Under the pieces are notes generated by a model, which was given only the letters and a program-made list of their open reading frames with translations, made no database searches and was not told the DNA's origin. A stretch of 64,000 nucleotides of DNA, taken from positions 18,168-82,167 of the forward strand of contig NZ_JADEXU010000016.1 in assembly GCF_015206895.1 (NCBI RefSeq). Reading direction: 5' to 3'. The position numbers and the translations under genes are program-made. This stretch comes from Nostoc sp. LEGE 12450 (GTDB lineage: Bacteria; Cyanobacteriota; Cyanobacteriia; Cyanobacteriales; Nostocaceae). Position 1 is the stretch's first letter, and every line of letters begins with the position of its first letter. Positions 17,241 to 26,373 of the stretch are shown here, one piece after another.

Positions 17241-18749
17241 ATGGTTTTTACAGAATTTCGTTTTCTATTTTTCTTTATTATTATTTTCTGTGTCTACTGG
17301 ACTTTACAGAAACACAATCATCGTAAATCATGGTTGCTAGTCTGTAGTTATATTTTCTATGGTGCTTGGGATTGGCGCTTTCTTTCCCTGCTTTTACTTT
17401 CGACAGCCGTTGATTACTTTGTTGGTTTGATGCTGTCTAGACCACAGTCTGATAGTTCAATAGTAGAACAAGAAATTCAAACAAGCGAGGCATTACAAAA
17501 CGGATTTTCTTGGGATGCACTGCTGAATAAATCAATAAATGAGCAGCAGCGCCAAGGATGGTTAGTACTCAGTTTAGTTGTAAATTTAGGTTTGTTAGGA
17601 TTTTTTAAGTACTATAACTTCTTTGTTGACTCTGCCTCAAACTTATTAATTTTTCTGGGTCTACCTATTAGTATTAATACCCTTCAAATTATTCTGCCAG
17701 CAGGTATTAGCTTTTATACATTTCAAACTCTGAGCTATTCAATTGATGCATATCTGGGGAAACTCAAAGCTATTAAAAATTTTGGAGATTTTGCTCTATT
17801 TGTAACTTTTTTTCCTCAACTGGTTGCAGGCCCCATTGTCCGCGCATCTACTTTTTTGCCTCAACTAGTAACCCTGAAAAATTTAAATGGTGTTGATTTT
17901 CGGGGATATTTAACACTTTTTTTGGTGGGATATTTTAAGAAAGCTTGCATTTCAGATAATTTATCTCCGGTGGTAGACCAATATTTCACGAATCCAGCGA
18001 TTTATACCACTTCAAGTTGTTGGATTGCTGTTGTATCTTTCGCTGTCCAAATATACTGCGACTTTTCAGGTTATTCAGATATGGCGATCGCCTGTGCAGG
18101 TTTACTGGGATACAAGCTACCCCTCAACTTTAATTTTCCCTACTTTTCTGCAAATGTCACTCAGTTGTGGCAACGTTGGCACATTACCCTTTTCACCTGG
18201 CTGCGAGACTATATTTATAGCCCTTTGATGAAAATGCGGTCAAAAGAGCAACGCACAGAACTCTTTCAGTCTAGAAATATTCTCATCCTAATGCTTTTTT
18301 CTGGACTTTGGCATGGTGCGGCTTGGCATTTTGTCGCTTGGGGAGGATTGAATGGCATTGCTTTAATTGTTCACAAGCAATGGTCATCTTGGATTGCTCC
18401 CTACAAGAGATTCCTACCACTCAGAAATATGCTAGGCATACCACTGACTTTTTACTGGTTTTGTGCGTCCGCAATCTTCTTTCGGAGTAACGATATCACT
18501 AGTGCTATCCAAATAGCGAAATCTTTTATATTCCTCAATTCTCCTGGTTCAGAAAACCTAAACATCCAAGTAGCTTGGATTTTTATACCTTTAGTTATGA
18601 TGCACTGGGTCGCTTATAAAAATTGGTTGGCGGGCTGGTGGCAAAAAATTCCTCAATGGAGTTTTGCGGTTTTTTTTGGGGTGATAGTTTCAACAATACT
18701 TCGGTTTGCAGCTATTAATCCTCAACCATTTGTTTATTTTCAATTTTAG
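17241..18749 (+). CDS. MBOAT-family O-acyltransferase (AlgI-like)
   Basis: A 502-residue polytopic membrane protein. MBOAT signatures: FYTFQTLSYSID, FFPQLVAGPIVR, WQRWHITLFTWLRDY and SGLWHGAAWHF with the catalytic His near residue 355. AlgI-type proteins move acyl groups across the membrane for polysaccharide or small-molecule O-acylation. Paired with the SGNH-like gene upstream. In this cluster it could add the fatty acyl esters found on some glycosylated aeruginosins (inference). Confidence 0.92.
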   Translation: MVFTEFRFLFFFIIIFCVYWTLQKHNHRKSWLLVCSYIFYGAWDWRFLSLLLLSTAVDYFVGLMLSRPQSDSSIVEQEIQTSEALQNGFSWDALLNKSINEQQRQGWLVLSLVVNLGLLGFFKYYNFFVDSASNLLIFLGLPISINTLQIILPAGISFYTFQTLSYSIDAYLGKLKAIKNFGDFALFVTFFPQLVAGPIVRASTFLPQLVTLKNLNGVDFRGYLTLFLVGYFKKACISDNLSPVVDQYFTNPAIYTTSSCWIAVVSFAVQIYCDFSGYSDMAIACAGLLGYKLPLNFNFPYFSANVTQLWQRWHITLFTWLRDYIYSPLMKMRSKEQRTELFQSRNILILMLFSGLWHGAAWHFVAWGGLNGIALIVHKQWSSWIAPYKRFLPLRNMLGIPLTFYWFCASAIFFRSNDITSAIQIAKSFIFLNSPGSENLNIQVAWIFIPLVMMHWVAYKNWLAGWWQKIPQWSFAVFFGVIVSTILRFAAINPQPFVYFQF

Positions 18750-18776
18750 TTAATTTTGCATTTTTTATTAAAAGCT

Positions 18777-19499
18777 ATGAGCAAAAATACGATTTCAAAT
18801 CAAATCAAATCTTTCTTCGATTATCTCTCGTTTAACCTACAATATGAATTGATGCTTTTATCTTTTAGAGGTAAAAGCAGAAAAGAAGTTTTTAGTGATA
18901 TATATTATCGTAATCGGTGGGATGGTCAGGAATCTATTTCTGGAAGAGGTTCTACTCTTCAACAAACATCAGTAATCATCAAAAAACTACCAATTTTGCT
19001 GGAGAAACTTAAGATTAAAACAATGCTTGATGCTCCTTGTGGAGATTTTTATTGGTTAAAAGAAGCCCAACTTAATATAGAAAAATACATTGGATGTGAT
19101 ATTGTTGGTGACTTAATTACTACAAATCAACGTAGCTATGGTAACGAAGTCCGAGAATTTATTAACCTCGATTTAGCAGCAGATCCACTGCCACAAGTAG
19201 ATTTAATTTTCTGTAGAGATTGTTTAGTACATCTCTCATTTCAAGATGCTATTGCTGTAATTAAAAATTTTAAAAAAAGCAATTCAAAATATCTTTTAAC
19301 TACAACTTATCCAGGGATACCTGAAAACAAAGATATTGTTACAGGTGATTGGCGAGCAATCGATTTAAAATTACCTCCTTACAACTTTCCCGATATGCTG
19401 GAAATCATTGATGAAGAAACGACTGAAAGAAAGGACTACCCACAAAAGAGTTTGGGTCTATGGAAATTGAGTGATATAGAGTTAGGGAATAAGAAATAG
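18777..19499 (+). CDS. Class I SAM-dependent methyltransferase
   Basis: The ATG at 18777 gives 240 residues; an upstream TTG at 18756 has no advantage. The SAM-binding loop is MLDAPCGDFYW, followed by acidic D in GCDIVGD and the motif-IV region LIFCRDCLVHL. Acceptor unknown; an O- or N-methylation of the peptide or sugar is plausible. It follows the MBOAT gene by 27 bases and precedes the carbamoyltransferase, so it looks like part of the same operon. Confidence 0.82.
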   Translation: MSKNTISNQIKSFFDYLSFNLQYELMLLSFRGKSRKEVFSDIYYRNRWDGQESISGRGSTLQQTSVIIKKLPILLEKLKIKTMLDAPCGDFYWLKEAQLNIEKYIGCDIVGDLITTNQRSYGNEVREFINLDLAADPLPQVDLIFCRDCLVHLSFQDAIAVIKNFKKSNSKYLLTTTYPGIPENKDIVTGDWRAIDLKLPPYNFPDMLEIIDEETTERKDYPQKSLGLWKLSDIELGNKK

Positions 19500-19525
19500 A
19501 TAAAAATGGGAGTTTTATATAAAAA

Positions 19526-21364
19526 ATGCGTATTTTAGGAATTTCAGCTTATTACCACGATAGTGCCGCCGCCTTAGTTGTGGATGGTGATATTGTTGCC
19601 GCCGCACAAGAGGAGCGTTTTTCCCGCAAAAAACATGATGCGAGATTTCCTAAAGGTGCGATCGCTTATTGTCTCAAACAAGCAAATATTAAATTACGAG
19701 AAGTAGACCAAATCGTTTTTTACGATAAGCCATTGGTCAAATTTGAGCGACTCTTAGAAACCTATCTCGCCTACGCACCCAAGGGATTAAGTTCCTTTAT
19801 TGCGGCGATGCCAGTTTGGTTAAAAGAAAAGCTTTACCTCAAAACGTTGTTAAAAAAGGAACTGGCGACCCTCGGAGATTGCAAAAAAACGCAATTGCCC
19901 CAACTTTTATTTACTGAACATCACCAAGCACACGCCGCTTCTGCCTTTTTCCCCAGTCCCTTTGAACGGGCGGCGGTGCTGTGCCTTGATGGAGTCGGAG
20001 AATGGGCAACTACCTCGGTTTGGTTAGGAGAAGACCATCAACTAACTCCCCAATGGGAAATTGATTTTCCCCACTCTTTAGGGCTACTTTATTCTGCCTT
20101 CACCTACTACACGGGTTTCAAGGTCAACTCTGGGGAATACAAACTCATGGGTTTAGCGCCCTATGGTGAACCCAAATATGTAGACCATATCCTCAACCAT
20201 CTTTTGGATCTTAAAGAAGATGGCACATTTCGGTTGAATATGGACTACTTCAACTACACCACGGGGTTGACCATGACTACCCCGAAATTTCATCAATTGT
20301 TTGGTGGTGAACCACGCCAAAGCGAGGGTAAACTCACCCAGCGAGAAATGGATATAGCTTGTTCTATCCAACACGTTACTGAGGAAGTGGTTTTGCGTTT
20401 GGCAAGAACGGTTAAGAAAGAACTGGACACAGACTATCTTTGTTTAGCCGGTGGAGTCGCCCTCAATTGTGTCGCCAATGGGCGCATTTTGCGAGAAACA
20501 GGTTTTCGGGATATTTGGATTCAACCCGCCGCCGGAGATGCAGGGGGAGCAGTTGGAGCAGCATTAGCTATTTGGCATCAGTATCATGAAAAGCCGCGCA
20601 TTCCTCACGATGGGGATGCCATGCGCGGCGGCTATCTAGGCCCTTGCTTTGGGAAAACAGAGATTCAAGACTATCTCCAGTCTGTGAATGCTCCCTACCA
20701 ATACCTAGAAGATGACAAACTCATGCCTGAACTTGCTGAAATTCTAGAGCAAGGAAATGTTGTAGGTTGGTTCTCTGGAAGGATGGAGTTTGGCCCGCGA
20801 GCTTTGGGAGGTCGTTCGATCATCGGCGATCCTCGTAATCCTAAGATGCAGTCGGTGATGAACCTGAAAATTAAATACCGCGAATCCTTCCGTCCCTTTG
20901 CCCCTTCTGTCTTAGCAGAACAGGTTTCCAATTACTTTGAGCTTGAAAGTCCCAGCCCTTATATGCTTTTGGTTGCACCAATCAAAGCCGAGTTGCGGAT
21001 TTCCATGACAACAGAACAGGAGGAGTTATTTGGTATTGATAAGTTAAACGTGAAGCGATCGCAAATTCCCGCCATCACTCATGTAGATTATTCCGCGAGG
21101 ATTCAAACCGTTCATCAACAAACCAATCCTCGATACTATGAACTGCTGCGACATTTTCAAGCAAAAACGGGCTGTGCAGTTTTGGTAAACACATCATTTA
21201 ATGTCCGAGGTGAACCGATTGTGTGTACCCCAGAAGATGCCTATCGCTGTTTTATGAGAACGGAGATGGACTACTTGGTATTGGAGAACTTTCTCATCGC
21301 CAAATCGAACCAACCCCAGATACAGAAAGATGAATCTTGGAAAACAGAATTTGAATTAGATTAA
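19526..21364 (+). CDS. Carbamoyltransferase, NodU/CmcH/SxtI family
   Basis: 612 residues, typical length. The N-terminal Kae1-like domain has the metal-binding HHQAHAASAF; the C-terminal YrdC-like domain has the hallmark GRMEFGPRALGGRSI. The family transfers a carbamoyl group from carbamoyl phosphate to a hydroxyl through an adenylate intermediate. The stop overlaps the next start (TAATG). The following two genes match the sxtJ and sxtK positions of saxitoxin clusters. Carbamoylation of the sugar, as in banyasides, is the likely role (inference). Confidence 0.95.
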   Translation: MRILGISAYYHDSAAALVVDGDIVAAAQEERFSRKKHDARFPKGAIAYCLKQANIKLREVDQIVFYDKPLVKFERLLETYLAYAPKGLSSFIAAMPVWLKEKLYLKTLLKKELATLGDCKKTQLPQLLFTEHHQAHAASAFFPSPFERAAVLCLDGVGEWATTSVWLGEDHQLTPQWEIDFPHSLGLLYSAFTYYTGFKVNSGEYKLMGLAPYGEPKYVDHILNHLLDLKEDGTFRLNMDYFNYTTGLTMTTPKFHQLFGGEPRQSEGKLTQREMDIACSIQHVTEEVVLRLARTVKKELDTDYLCLAGGVALNCVANGRILRETGFRDIWIQPAAGDAGGAVGAALAIWHQYHEKPRIPHDGDAMRGGYLGPCFGKTEIQDYLQSVNAPYQYLEDDKLMPELAEILEQGNVVGWFSGRMEFGPRALGGRSIIGDPRNPKMQSVMNLKIKYRESFRPFAPSVLAEQVSNYFELESPSPYMLLVAPIKAELRISMTTEQEELFGIDKLNVKRSQIPAITHVDYSARIQTVHQQTNPRYYELLRHFQAKTGCAVLVNTSFNVRGEPIVCTPEDAYRCFMRTEMDYLVLENFLIAKSNQPQIQKDESWKTEFELD

Positions 21365-21777
21365 TGCTGATGAACGAAATACAACAACTCGATCGGAAAG
21401 GACTACGGGATTTTGGACTGCTTGGCGGTGCGATCGCGGCAGGCTTATTTGGTAGTCTATTACCCTTGATACACCATGAACCCTTACCGATTTTACCGTG
21501 GGCGATCGCTAGCATCCTTTGGGTTTGGGCGCTGATTGCACCCGCCACACTCAATGGTATTTACCAAATTTGGATGAGGATTGGCCTAGTTTTAGGTTGG
21601 ATTAATACGCGCATAATTCTCAGTATTGTTTTCTATACCTTAATCACGCCAATCGGTCTAGTGATGCGAGGCGTGTTTCATCATGATGCGATGGCCAGAA
21701 AGCTAGATGCTGACGTAAAAACTTATCGCATTATCAATCAAGTTAAACCTATAAACAAAATGGAGAAACCCTTCTAA
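21364..21777 (+). CDS. SxtJ-family small membrane protein
   Basis: 137 residues with two or three hydrophobic segments and a C-terminal RKLDADVKTYR tail typical of the SxtJ family. These proteins accompany carbamoyltransferases (SxtI) and are of unknown mechanism, possibly anchoring the enzyme to the membrane. The start overlaps the carbamoyltransferase stop by one base and its own stop overlaps the next start by one base. Confidence 0.8.
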   Translation: MLMNEIQQLDRKGLRDFGLLGGAIAAGLFGSLLPLIHHEPLPILPWAIASILWVWALIAPATLNGIYQIWMRIGLVLGWINTRIILSIVFYTLITPIGLVMRGVFHHDAMARKLDADVKTYRIINQVKPINKMEKPF

Positions 21778-21941
21778 TGCTTGAAACAACACAAGACTTG
21801 CTGAAAGATTTATGGGGATTGCTGAAAGAACGCCGCAAATTCTTCCTGCTACCACTCATCGTTACACTATTACTCTTAGGTATCTTGATTGTGTTCGCCC
21901 AGTCATCCGTACTTGCGCCCTTTATTTACACACTATTTTGA
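21777..21941 (+). CDS. SxtK-like (DUF5989-type) single-helix protein
   Basis: A 54-residue protein starting at the ATG that overlaps the SxtJ stop (TAATG). It has an amphipathic N-terminus (LLKDLWGLLKERRKFF), one transmembrane segment of about 20 residues and ends in YTLF. Small proteins of this form are the third member of the carbamoyltransferase-SxtJ-SxtK trio. Its function is unknown. Confidence 0.78.
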   Translation: MLETTQDLLKDLWGLLKERRKFFLLPLIVTLLLLGILIVFAQSSVLAPFIYTLF

Positions 21942-21951
21942 GGAATGTGAG

Positions 21952-23250
21952 GTGGTAACATCGTCATTATCATTAAAGCGGTGGGTAGGGGTGATGCTAA
22001 CCCTAGCTTTATTACTAGGTGGAATTGTCTTAGGGCTAGCTGCCGTAGAAATTGGCTTACGCATTGCTGGTATTGAATACAAGACATTTTATACCTTTGA
22101 TGAACATAGAGGTTGGGCAGGACGACCTTATGCGGCTGGGTGGGTGCATGACGAAGGGGAAGCATATATCCAATACAACAGTCAGGGCTTTCACGACCGA
22201 GAACATTCCCCAGTTAAGCCAGAGAATACTATCCGTATTGCCTTGCTGGGAGATTCTTTTACAGAAGCACGCCAACTGCCACAAACACAAGGAATCGCCA
22301 CCGTCATCGAACGTGAACTGAAAAATTGTCCCACCCTAGCAGATCGTGACGTAGAAGTGATGAACTTCGGAGTGAATGGTTATGGAACCGATCAAGAACT
22401 AATCGCCTTGCAAGAAAAGGTCTGGAACTATTCACCAGACCTCGTACTTCTGAATTTTTATCCAGGTAACGATGTCATCAACAATTCCCGCAGTCTCACC
22501 GAAAAAATGGTGAGTCAGACTGCTATGGATAATAGCGCCCTCATGAAACCCTATTTTGTTGATCGAGATGATAATTGGGTGCTTGATGACTCGTTTTTAA
22601 ATATGGATATTTATCGCTCACAAAAGTCATGGTGGCATCAGGCTTATCTTAAAGTTCAAGATCGTTTACGGATTTTACAGATTTTAAAACAAGCAAAATA
22701 CGCTTTCCCACTTCCTCACCAAGATAATAAAAAACGAGACACCCAACTAGCAACACAACCTACAAAAGTTTCTCCCTATAATGACCCTGAATGGCAGAAT
22801 GTCTGGAAGCAAACAGAATGGCTTGCATACAACACTGCAACTGATCCTGAATGGGAACAAGCATGGCAACAAACAGAAAGACTAATTAGTTTCATACATA
22901 ATGAGACAATTACTAAAAAAGCGAATTTTGCTGTAGTAACACTAACAACTGCCCTGCAAGTTAATCCCGATCCTATCGTGCGTCATCATCAGGAAGTGTC
23001 AGGGTTAACAGATTGGTTTTACCCAGAAAAGCGGATTGCAGCATTAGGAGAACGTGAAGGTTTTACTACTATTAATCTAGGAAAATCTTTTCAGGTTTAT
23101 GCCGAGCAAAATAATATCTGCTTACATGGGTTTGATAATACTTTTCGCTGCGATGGACATTGGAATGCTTTGGGACATCAGTTAGCAGGGGAGATTGTTG
23201 CTAAAACACTGTGTGAAAAGGGATTGACCAAAATAATTCGTAATTCGTAA
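21952..23250 (+). CDS. Membrane-anchored SGNH/GDSL hydrolase family protein (1)
   Basis: The GTG at 21952 is chosen because an AGGA ribosome binding site lies 8 bases upstream and it begins 10 bases after the SxtK-like stop; a longer frame from 21889 would overlap that gene. About 432 residues with an N-terminal membrane helix, LLGDSFTEA (Ser nucleophile block), NFYPGNDV and DGHWN (Asp-His block), so the catalytic triad looks intact. It has an internal duplication of the unit DPEW-x3-W-x-QTE (near 22785-22880). Such genes often follow carbamoyltransferase/SxtJ/SxtK; esterase or acyltransferase function is possible. Confidence 0.82.
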   Translation: MVTSSLSLKRWVGVMLTLALLLGGIVLGLAAVEIGLRIAGIEYKTFYTFDEHRGWAGRPYAAGWVHDEGEAYIQYNSQGFHDREHSPVKPENTIRIALLGDSFTEARQLPQTQGIATVIERELKNCPTLADRDVEVMNFGVNGYGTDQELIALQEKVWNYSPDLVLLNFYPGNDVINNSRSLTEKMVSQTAMDNSALMKPYFVDRDDNWVLDDSFLNMDIYRSQKSWWHQAYLKVQDRLRILQILKQAKYAFPLPHQDNKKRDTQLATQPTKVSPYNDPEWQNVWKQTEWLAYNTATDPEWEQAWQQTERLISFIHNETITKKANFAVVTLTTALQVNPDPIVRHHQEVSGLTDWFYPEKRIAALGEREGFTTINLGKSFQVYAEQNNICLHGFDNTFRCDGHWNALGHQLAGEIVAKTLCEKGLTKIIRNS

Positions 23251-23268
23251 TTATAAGAGTAGGAATTG

Positions 23269-24357
23269 ATGGGAAAAATAAAGCCTTGGCTACAAAATTT
23301 ATTCCTCATGCTGGCTGGAGTTATAGTTGGGCTGTTAATCATCGAAACTTTTGCCATTACTACTGGAGTTGCTGCCCCACAAAAGTCCAAGGCGCAAATT
23401 TTTTATCAGTTTATTCAACCGGATGCTCAATTAGGCTACAAGCCAAAATCAAACCTTAAAAACTTTAAAACTGTTTGGCAAGAAGCAAAAGTTACAGAAG
23501 TTGCTAATACAGATAGTTATGGATTTCGCAATATAGGGAGAGATTACACAAAATCTAACTTGTATTTTATTGGAGATTCATTTACATGGGGTCAATGGGT
23601 CAGTGAAGAAAAAATATTTCCCAGACTGGTAGAATCAGAGTTGCAACAGACAGTAATCAATTTAGGTGTTCCCGGTTATTCTTTTGCTCAATATGAAACA
23701 TTATTTAATGAATGGATCGCCAAATATAAACCTCAGACAGCCATCTTATCCATAGTTGCTAATGATTTGACTAATTATTCATCGGATATTGGTCAAAAGA
23801 TATATGATACGCTTAAAGAAAGAAGTTTTTCGCCTTGGTATGAAAAAACCTTTTTGTACCAGTTGGTCTGGAAAAATAGCAAAAAAAGCTTGCCAGTAAA
23901 AACTGGAAATTCTATCTTTAAAGAAGCAAAGAATGGTTTAACTCTATTTAATTTATCGCTGGCAGCACCTGAGTCAGGAGTAGGTGTAGATAGCGATTAT
24001 TTGACATCTGATGGAGTGATAAAAGTAGAAGCGGCATTATCACGAATCATTCGTTTGACCAAAGAAAATAAAGTTAAGCTGTTTGTTTTTCTCGTACCTT
24101 CAAAAGAATCAGCTTATATAAAAGATTACGTCCAGTTATTTCCTGAGAATGTAGGTTTACTCAAAAATGAAGAGATTGGCTATCAACGTTTATGTGATCT
24201 TGCGAAACTACAAAATGTAACTTGTGTCAATCTAACTGATGATTTTAGAAAAAATAGCAAGCAAGAAAGGCTTTACTTTGATATTGATGGTCATTGGAAT
24301 TCTGCGGGACATAAACTAGCTGCAAAAGTAATTTTAAATACTCTAGATAATTCGTAA
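23269..24357 (+). CDS. Membrane-anchored SGNH/GDSL hydrolase family protein (2)
   Basis: 362 residues from the ATG at 23269 (AGGA at 23261). One N-terminal transmembrane helix, then FIGDSFTWGQ, SIVANDLTN and DIDGHWNSAGH, giving an intact Ser-Asp-His set. It is distantly similar to the preceding SGNH gene and probably arose by duplication. Likely acts on the outer face of the membrane; substrate unknown. The spacer from the first SGNH gene carries TTCGTAA heptamers. Confidence 0.82.
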   Translation: MGKIKPWLQNLFLMLAGVIVGLLIIETFAITTGVAAPQKSKAQIFYQFIQPDAQLGYKPKSNLKNFKTVWQEAKVTEVANTDSYGFRNIGRDYTKSNLYFIGDSFTWGQWVSEEKIFPRLVESELQQTVINLGVPGYSFAQYETLFNEWIAKYKPQTAILSIVANDLTNYSSDIGQKIYDTLKERSFSPWYEKTFLYQLVWKNSKKSLPVKTGNSIFKEAKNGLTLFNLSLAAPESGVGVDSDYLTSDGVIKVEAALSRIIRLTKENKVKLFVFLVPSKESAYIKDYVQLFPENVGLLKNEEIGYQRLCDLAKLQNVTCVNLTDDFRKNSKQERLYFDIDGHWNSAGHKLAAKVILNTLDNS

Positions 24358-24368
24358 TCCGTAATTAA

Positions 24369-25334
24369 ATGACAATGAGCCAAACAACCGCCGAGGAAAT
24401 ATCTAACGAGATGCCACCGCTTGAAATGGAAATTCAAGACGCTTCTGTACGTATGCCCTATCCTCCACCAACTCCATACCCGATGATGGGGGCTGCTTCG
24501 TTAGGAGATATGCCATCCTTTGCGATGGATGGCGAAAATCTTGGGGGTTACTCCCAGTATGGTGTTGCTGCCACTTCTGGGGCAAAAAATCGGCTAGATG
24601 TCTTTACCATTGGCAAAGATAGTGCTGTTTATTACAAGAAGTGGTATGGCTCAGTCTGGAGTGATTGGGAACGGCTGGGAGGCTACTGTACTTCTGCACC
24701 AGCTGCGATCGCCAGAGGAGAGAATCGGATTGATACCTTTGTGATTGGAGGCGATCGCTCTGTATATCATAAAAGCTGGGATGGTTCAACCTGGAGCGAT
24801 TGGCTAAATCTTGGCGGATATTCTCAGTATGGTGTCGCGGCTGCTTCTTGGGGAGATCGGCTGGATCTGTTTATCGTCAACTGGGATGGAGCCATATACC
24901 AAAAGTCTTGTGATGGCTCAATCTGGGGTGATTGGGAAAGGCTGGGGGGCTACTGTATTTCAACACCAGCTGCGGTTTCTTGGGGCTTAAACCGGATTGA
25001 CACCTTTGCTTTAGGGAGCGATCGCGCCGTCTACCAAAAATATTGGGATGGTTCAAGCTGGGTTGGTTGGGAAAAACTTGGTGGTTACTCCCAGTACGGT
25101 GTTGCGGCTGCTTCGGGAATGGAAAATCGTCTAGATATTTATATCATTGCTCGTAACGGTGCAGTGTACCAGAAGTATTGGGATGGCTCAAACTGGGTTG
25201 GGTGGAATAATCTCGGCGGCTATTCTATTGCTGCATCGGCTGCGGTTGCTTCGGCTCCAAACCGTGTTGATACTTTTGTGTTGGGTAGCGATCGCGCAGT
25301 CTACCACAAGTGTTATGCAATAAGGGTCAGTTAA
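24369..25334 (+). CDS. PLL-type beta-propeller lectin (1)
   Basis: 321 residues. After an N-terminal tail rich in Met and Pro (to about residue 50) come six repeats of about 45 residues, each with LGGY, NRLD or NRID followed by TF/IF, then VYxKxWDGSxWSDW. Two repeat types alternate: YGVAAxS...NRLDIF and APAAVS...NRIDTF. This is the DUF346 repeat of Photorhabdus-type fucose-binding lectins. The last repeat lacks its W-x-x-W strand, which the N-terminal FAMDGENLGG could supply to close the propeller. No signal peptide is seen. A carbohydrate-binding role is inferred. Confidence 0.82.
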   Translation: MTMSQTTAEEISNEMPPLEMEIQDASVRMPYPPPTPYPMMGAASLGDMPSFAMDGENLGGYSQYGVAATSGAKNRLDVFTIGKDSAVYYKKWYGSVWSDWERLGGYCTSAPAAIARGENRIDTFVIGGDRSVYHKSWDGSTWSDWLNLGGYSQYGVAAASWGDRLDLFIVNWDGAIYQKSCDGSIWGDWERLGGYCISTPAAVSWGLNRIDTFALGSDRAVYQKYWDGSSWVGWEKLGGYSQYGVAAASGMENRLDIYIIARNGAVYQKYWDGSNWVGWNNLGGYSIAASAAVASAPNRVDTFVLGSDRAVYHKCYAIRVS

Positions 25335-25366
25335 GGCTTAACTCTTTGTCAAAGTCAGTTTTTTTT

Positions 25367-25394
25367 AACGAACCGCAAAGAACGCAAAGGAAGA
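25367..25394. repeat. Interspersed repeat (AACCGCAAAGAACGCAAAGG type)
   Basis: Related to the CGCAGAG-type repeats near the NRPS. It lies between the two lectin genes and ends just before the second gene's ribosome binding site. Confidence 0.5.
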
Positions 25395-25404
25395 AAAGAG
25401 GCCA

Positions 25405-26346
25405 ATGACAACCAGCTATCCAACTACAGCAGCAATTTCTCAGGATCGGGGTATGCCATTTCCGGCGATGAGTCCCGCCTCTAAAGAAGATATGCCAATA
25501 TTTTCTACTGATGGGGAATATTTAGACGGATACTGCCAGTATGGTGTTACAGCCACTTCTTGGTCAGAGAATCGGCTAGATGTTTTACTTACAGCGAGTA
25601 TTGGCCCTTTATGGCATAAGTGGTGGGATGGCTCAACTTGGAGCGATTGGCAAAGACTTGGTGGTTATTGTATTTCCTCGCCAGCTGCGGTTTCTTGGGG
25701 GTTGAATCGCATTGACACCTTTGTTTTGGGTAGCGATCGCGCTACTTACCGGACATGGTGGGATGGTTCAAAATGGAGTCGTTGGGAAAACCTTGGCGGG
25801 TATTCCCACTATGGAATTGCCGCCGCTTCTGGTGGTGAGAATTTGCTAGATATTTTTAATGTTGGCATTGATGGTGCTATTTATCACAAACGTTGGAATG
25901 GTTCAGCCTGGGATGAATGGGAAAATCTTGGAGGTTATTGTGTTTCTGCACCGGCTGCGGTTTCTCGCGGGATGGACTGCATTGATACCTTTGTTTTAGG
26001 TGGAGATAGCGCGATTTATCACAAGCATTGGAATGGCTCAACCTGGAGTGGTTGGGAAAACTTGGGAGGGTATTGCCAGTATGGTGTCGCTGCTACTTCT
26101 GTTGCTGAAAATCGGCTAGATATCTTTACTGTTGGCTGTGATGGTGCAATGTACCGCAAGAGTTGGGATGGTTCAGTCTGGAGTGATTGGCTAAATCTTG
26201 GTGGTTACTGTACTTCTGCACCGACTGCGGTTTCTCGTGGGAAAGACTGCATTGACACTTTTGTTGCAGGAGGCGATCGCGCTGTCTACCACAAATGTTA
26301 CCAAACTCATGCACTCCACGCACAAATGAATGATTGTATTGAGTAG
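25405..26346 (+). CDS. PLL-type beta-propeller lectin (2)
   Basis: 313 residues, a tandem paralogue of the preceding gene with six alternating DUF346-type repeats and the same N-terminal signature (MPIFSTDGEYLDGY against MPSFAMDGENLGGY). AAGAGG precedes the ATG. It is richer in cysteine, with GYC at most repeat starts. A radical SAM gene follows 27 bases later. Probably binds glycans; no secretion signal is visible, so a cytoplasmic or non-classically exported lectin is possible. Confidence 0.82.
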   Translation: MTTSYPTTAAISQDRGMPFPAMSPASKEDMPIFSTDGEYLDGYCQYGVTATSWSENRLDVLLTASIGPLWHKWWDGSTWSDWQRLGGYCISSPAAVSWGLNRIDTFVLGSDRATYRTWWDGSKWSRWENLGGYSHYGIAAASGGENLLDIFNVGIDGAIYHKRWNGSAWDEWENLGGYCVSAPAAVSRGMDCIDTFVLGGDSAIYHKHWNGSTWSGWENLGGYCQYGVAATSVAENRLDIFTVGCDGAMYRKSWDGSVWSDWLNLGGYCTSAPTAVSRGKDCIDTFVAGGDRAVYHKCYQTHALHAQMNDCIE

Positions 26347-26373
26347 TTGTTAATATTTTACGGGTTCAAAACT

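Noticed and set aside
18756..18776. TTG start for the methyltransferase
   Set aside because: The ATG at 18777 begins a normal N-terminus; the extra residues look like translated spacer.
21889..21951. Upstream extension of the first SGNH protein
   Set aside because: It overlaps the SxtK-like gene; GTG at 21952 has a good ribosome binding site.
26347..26373. TTG start for the radical SAM protein
   Set aside because: The ATG at 26374 starts YIYQVEISNFCN, the usual distance before the CxxxCxxC motif.
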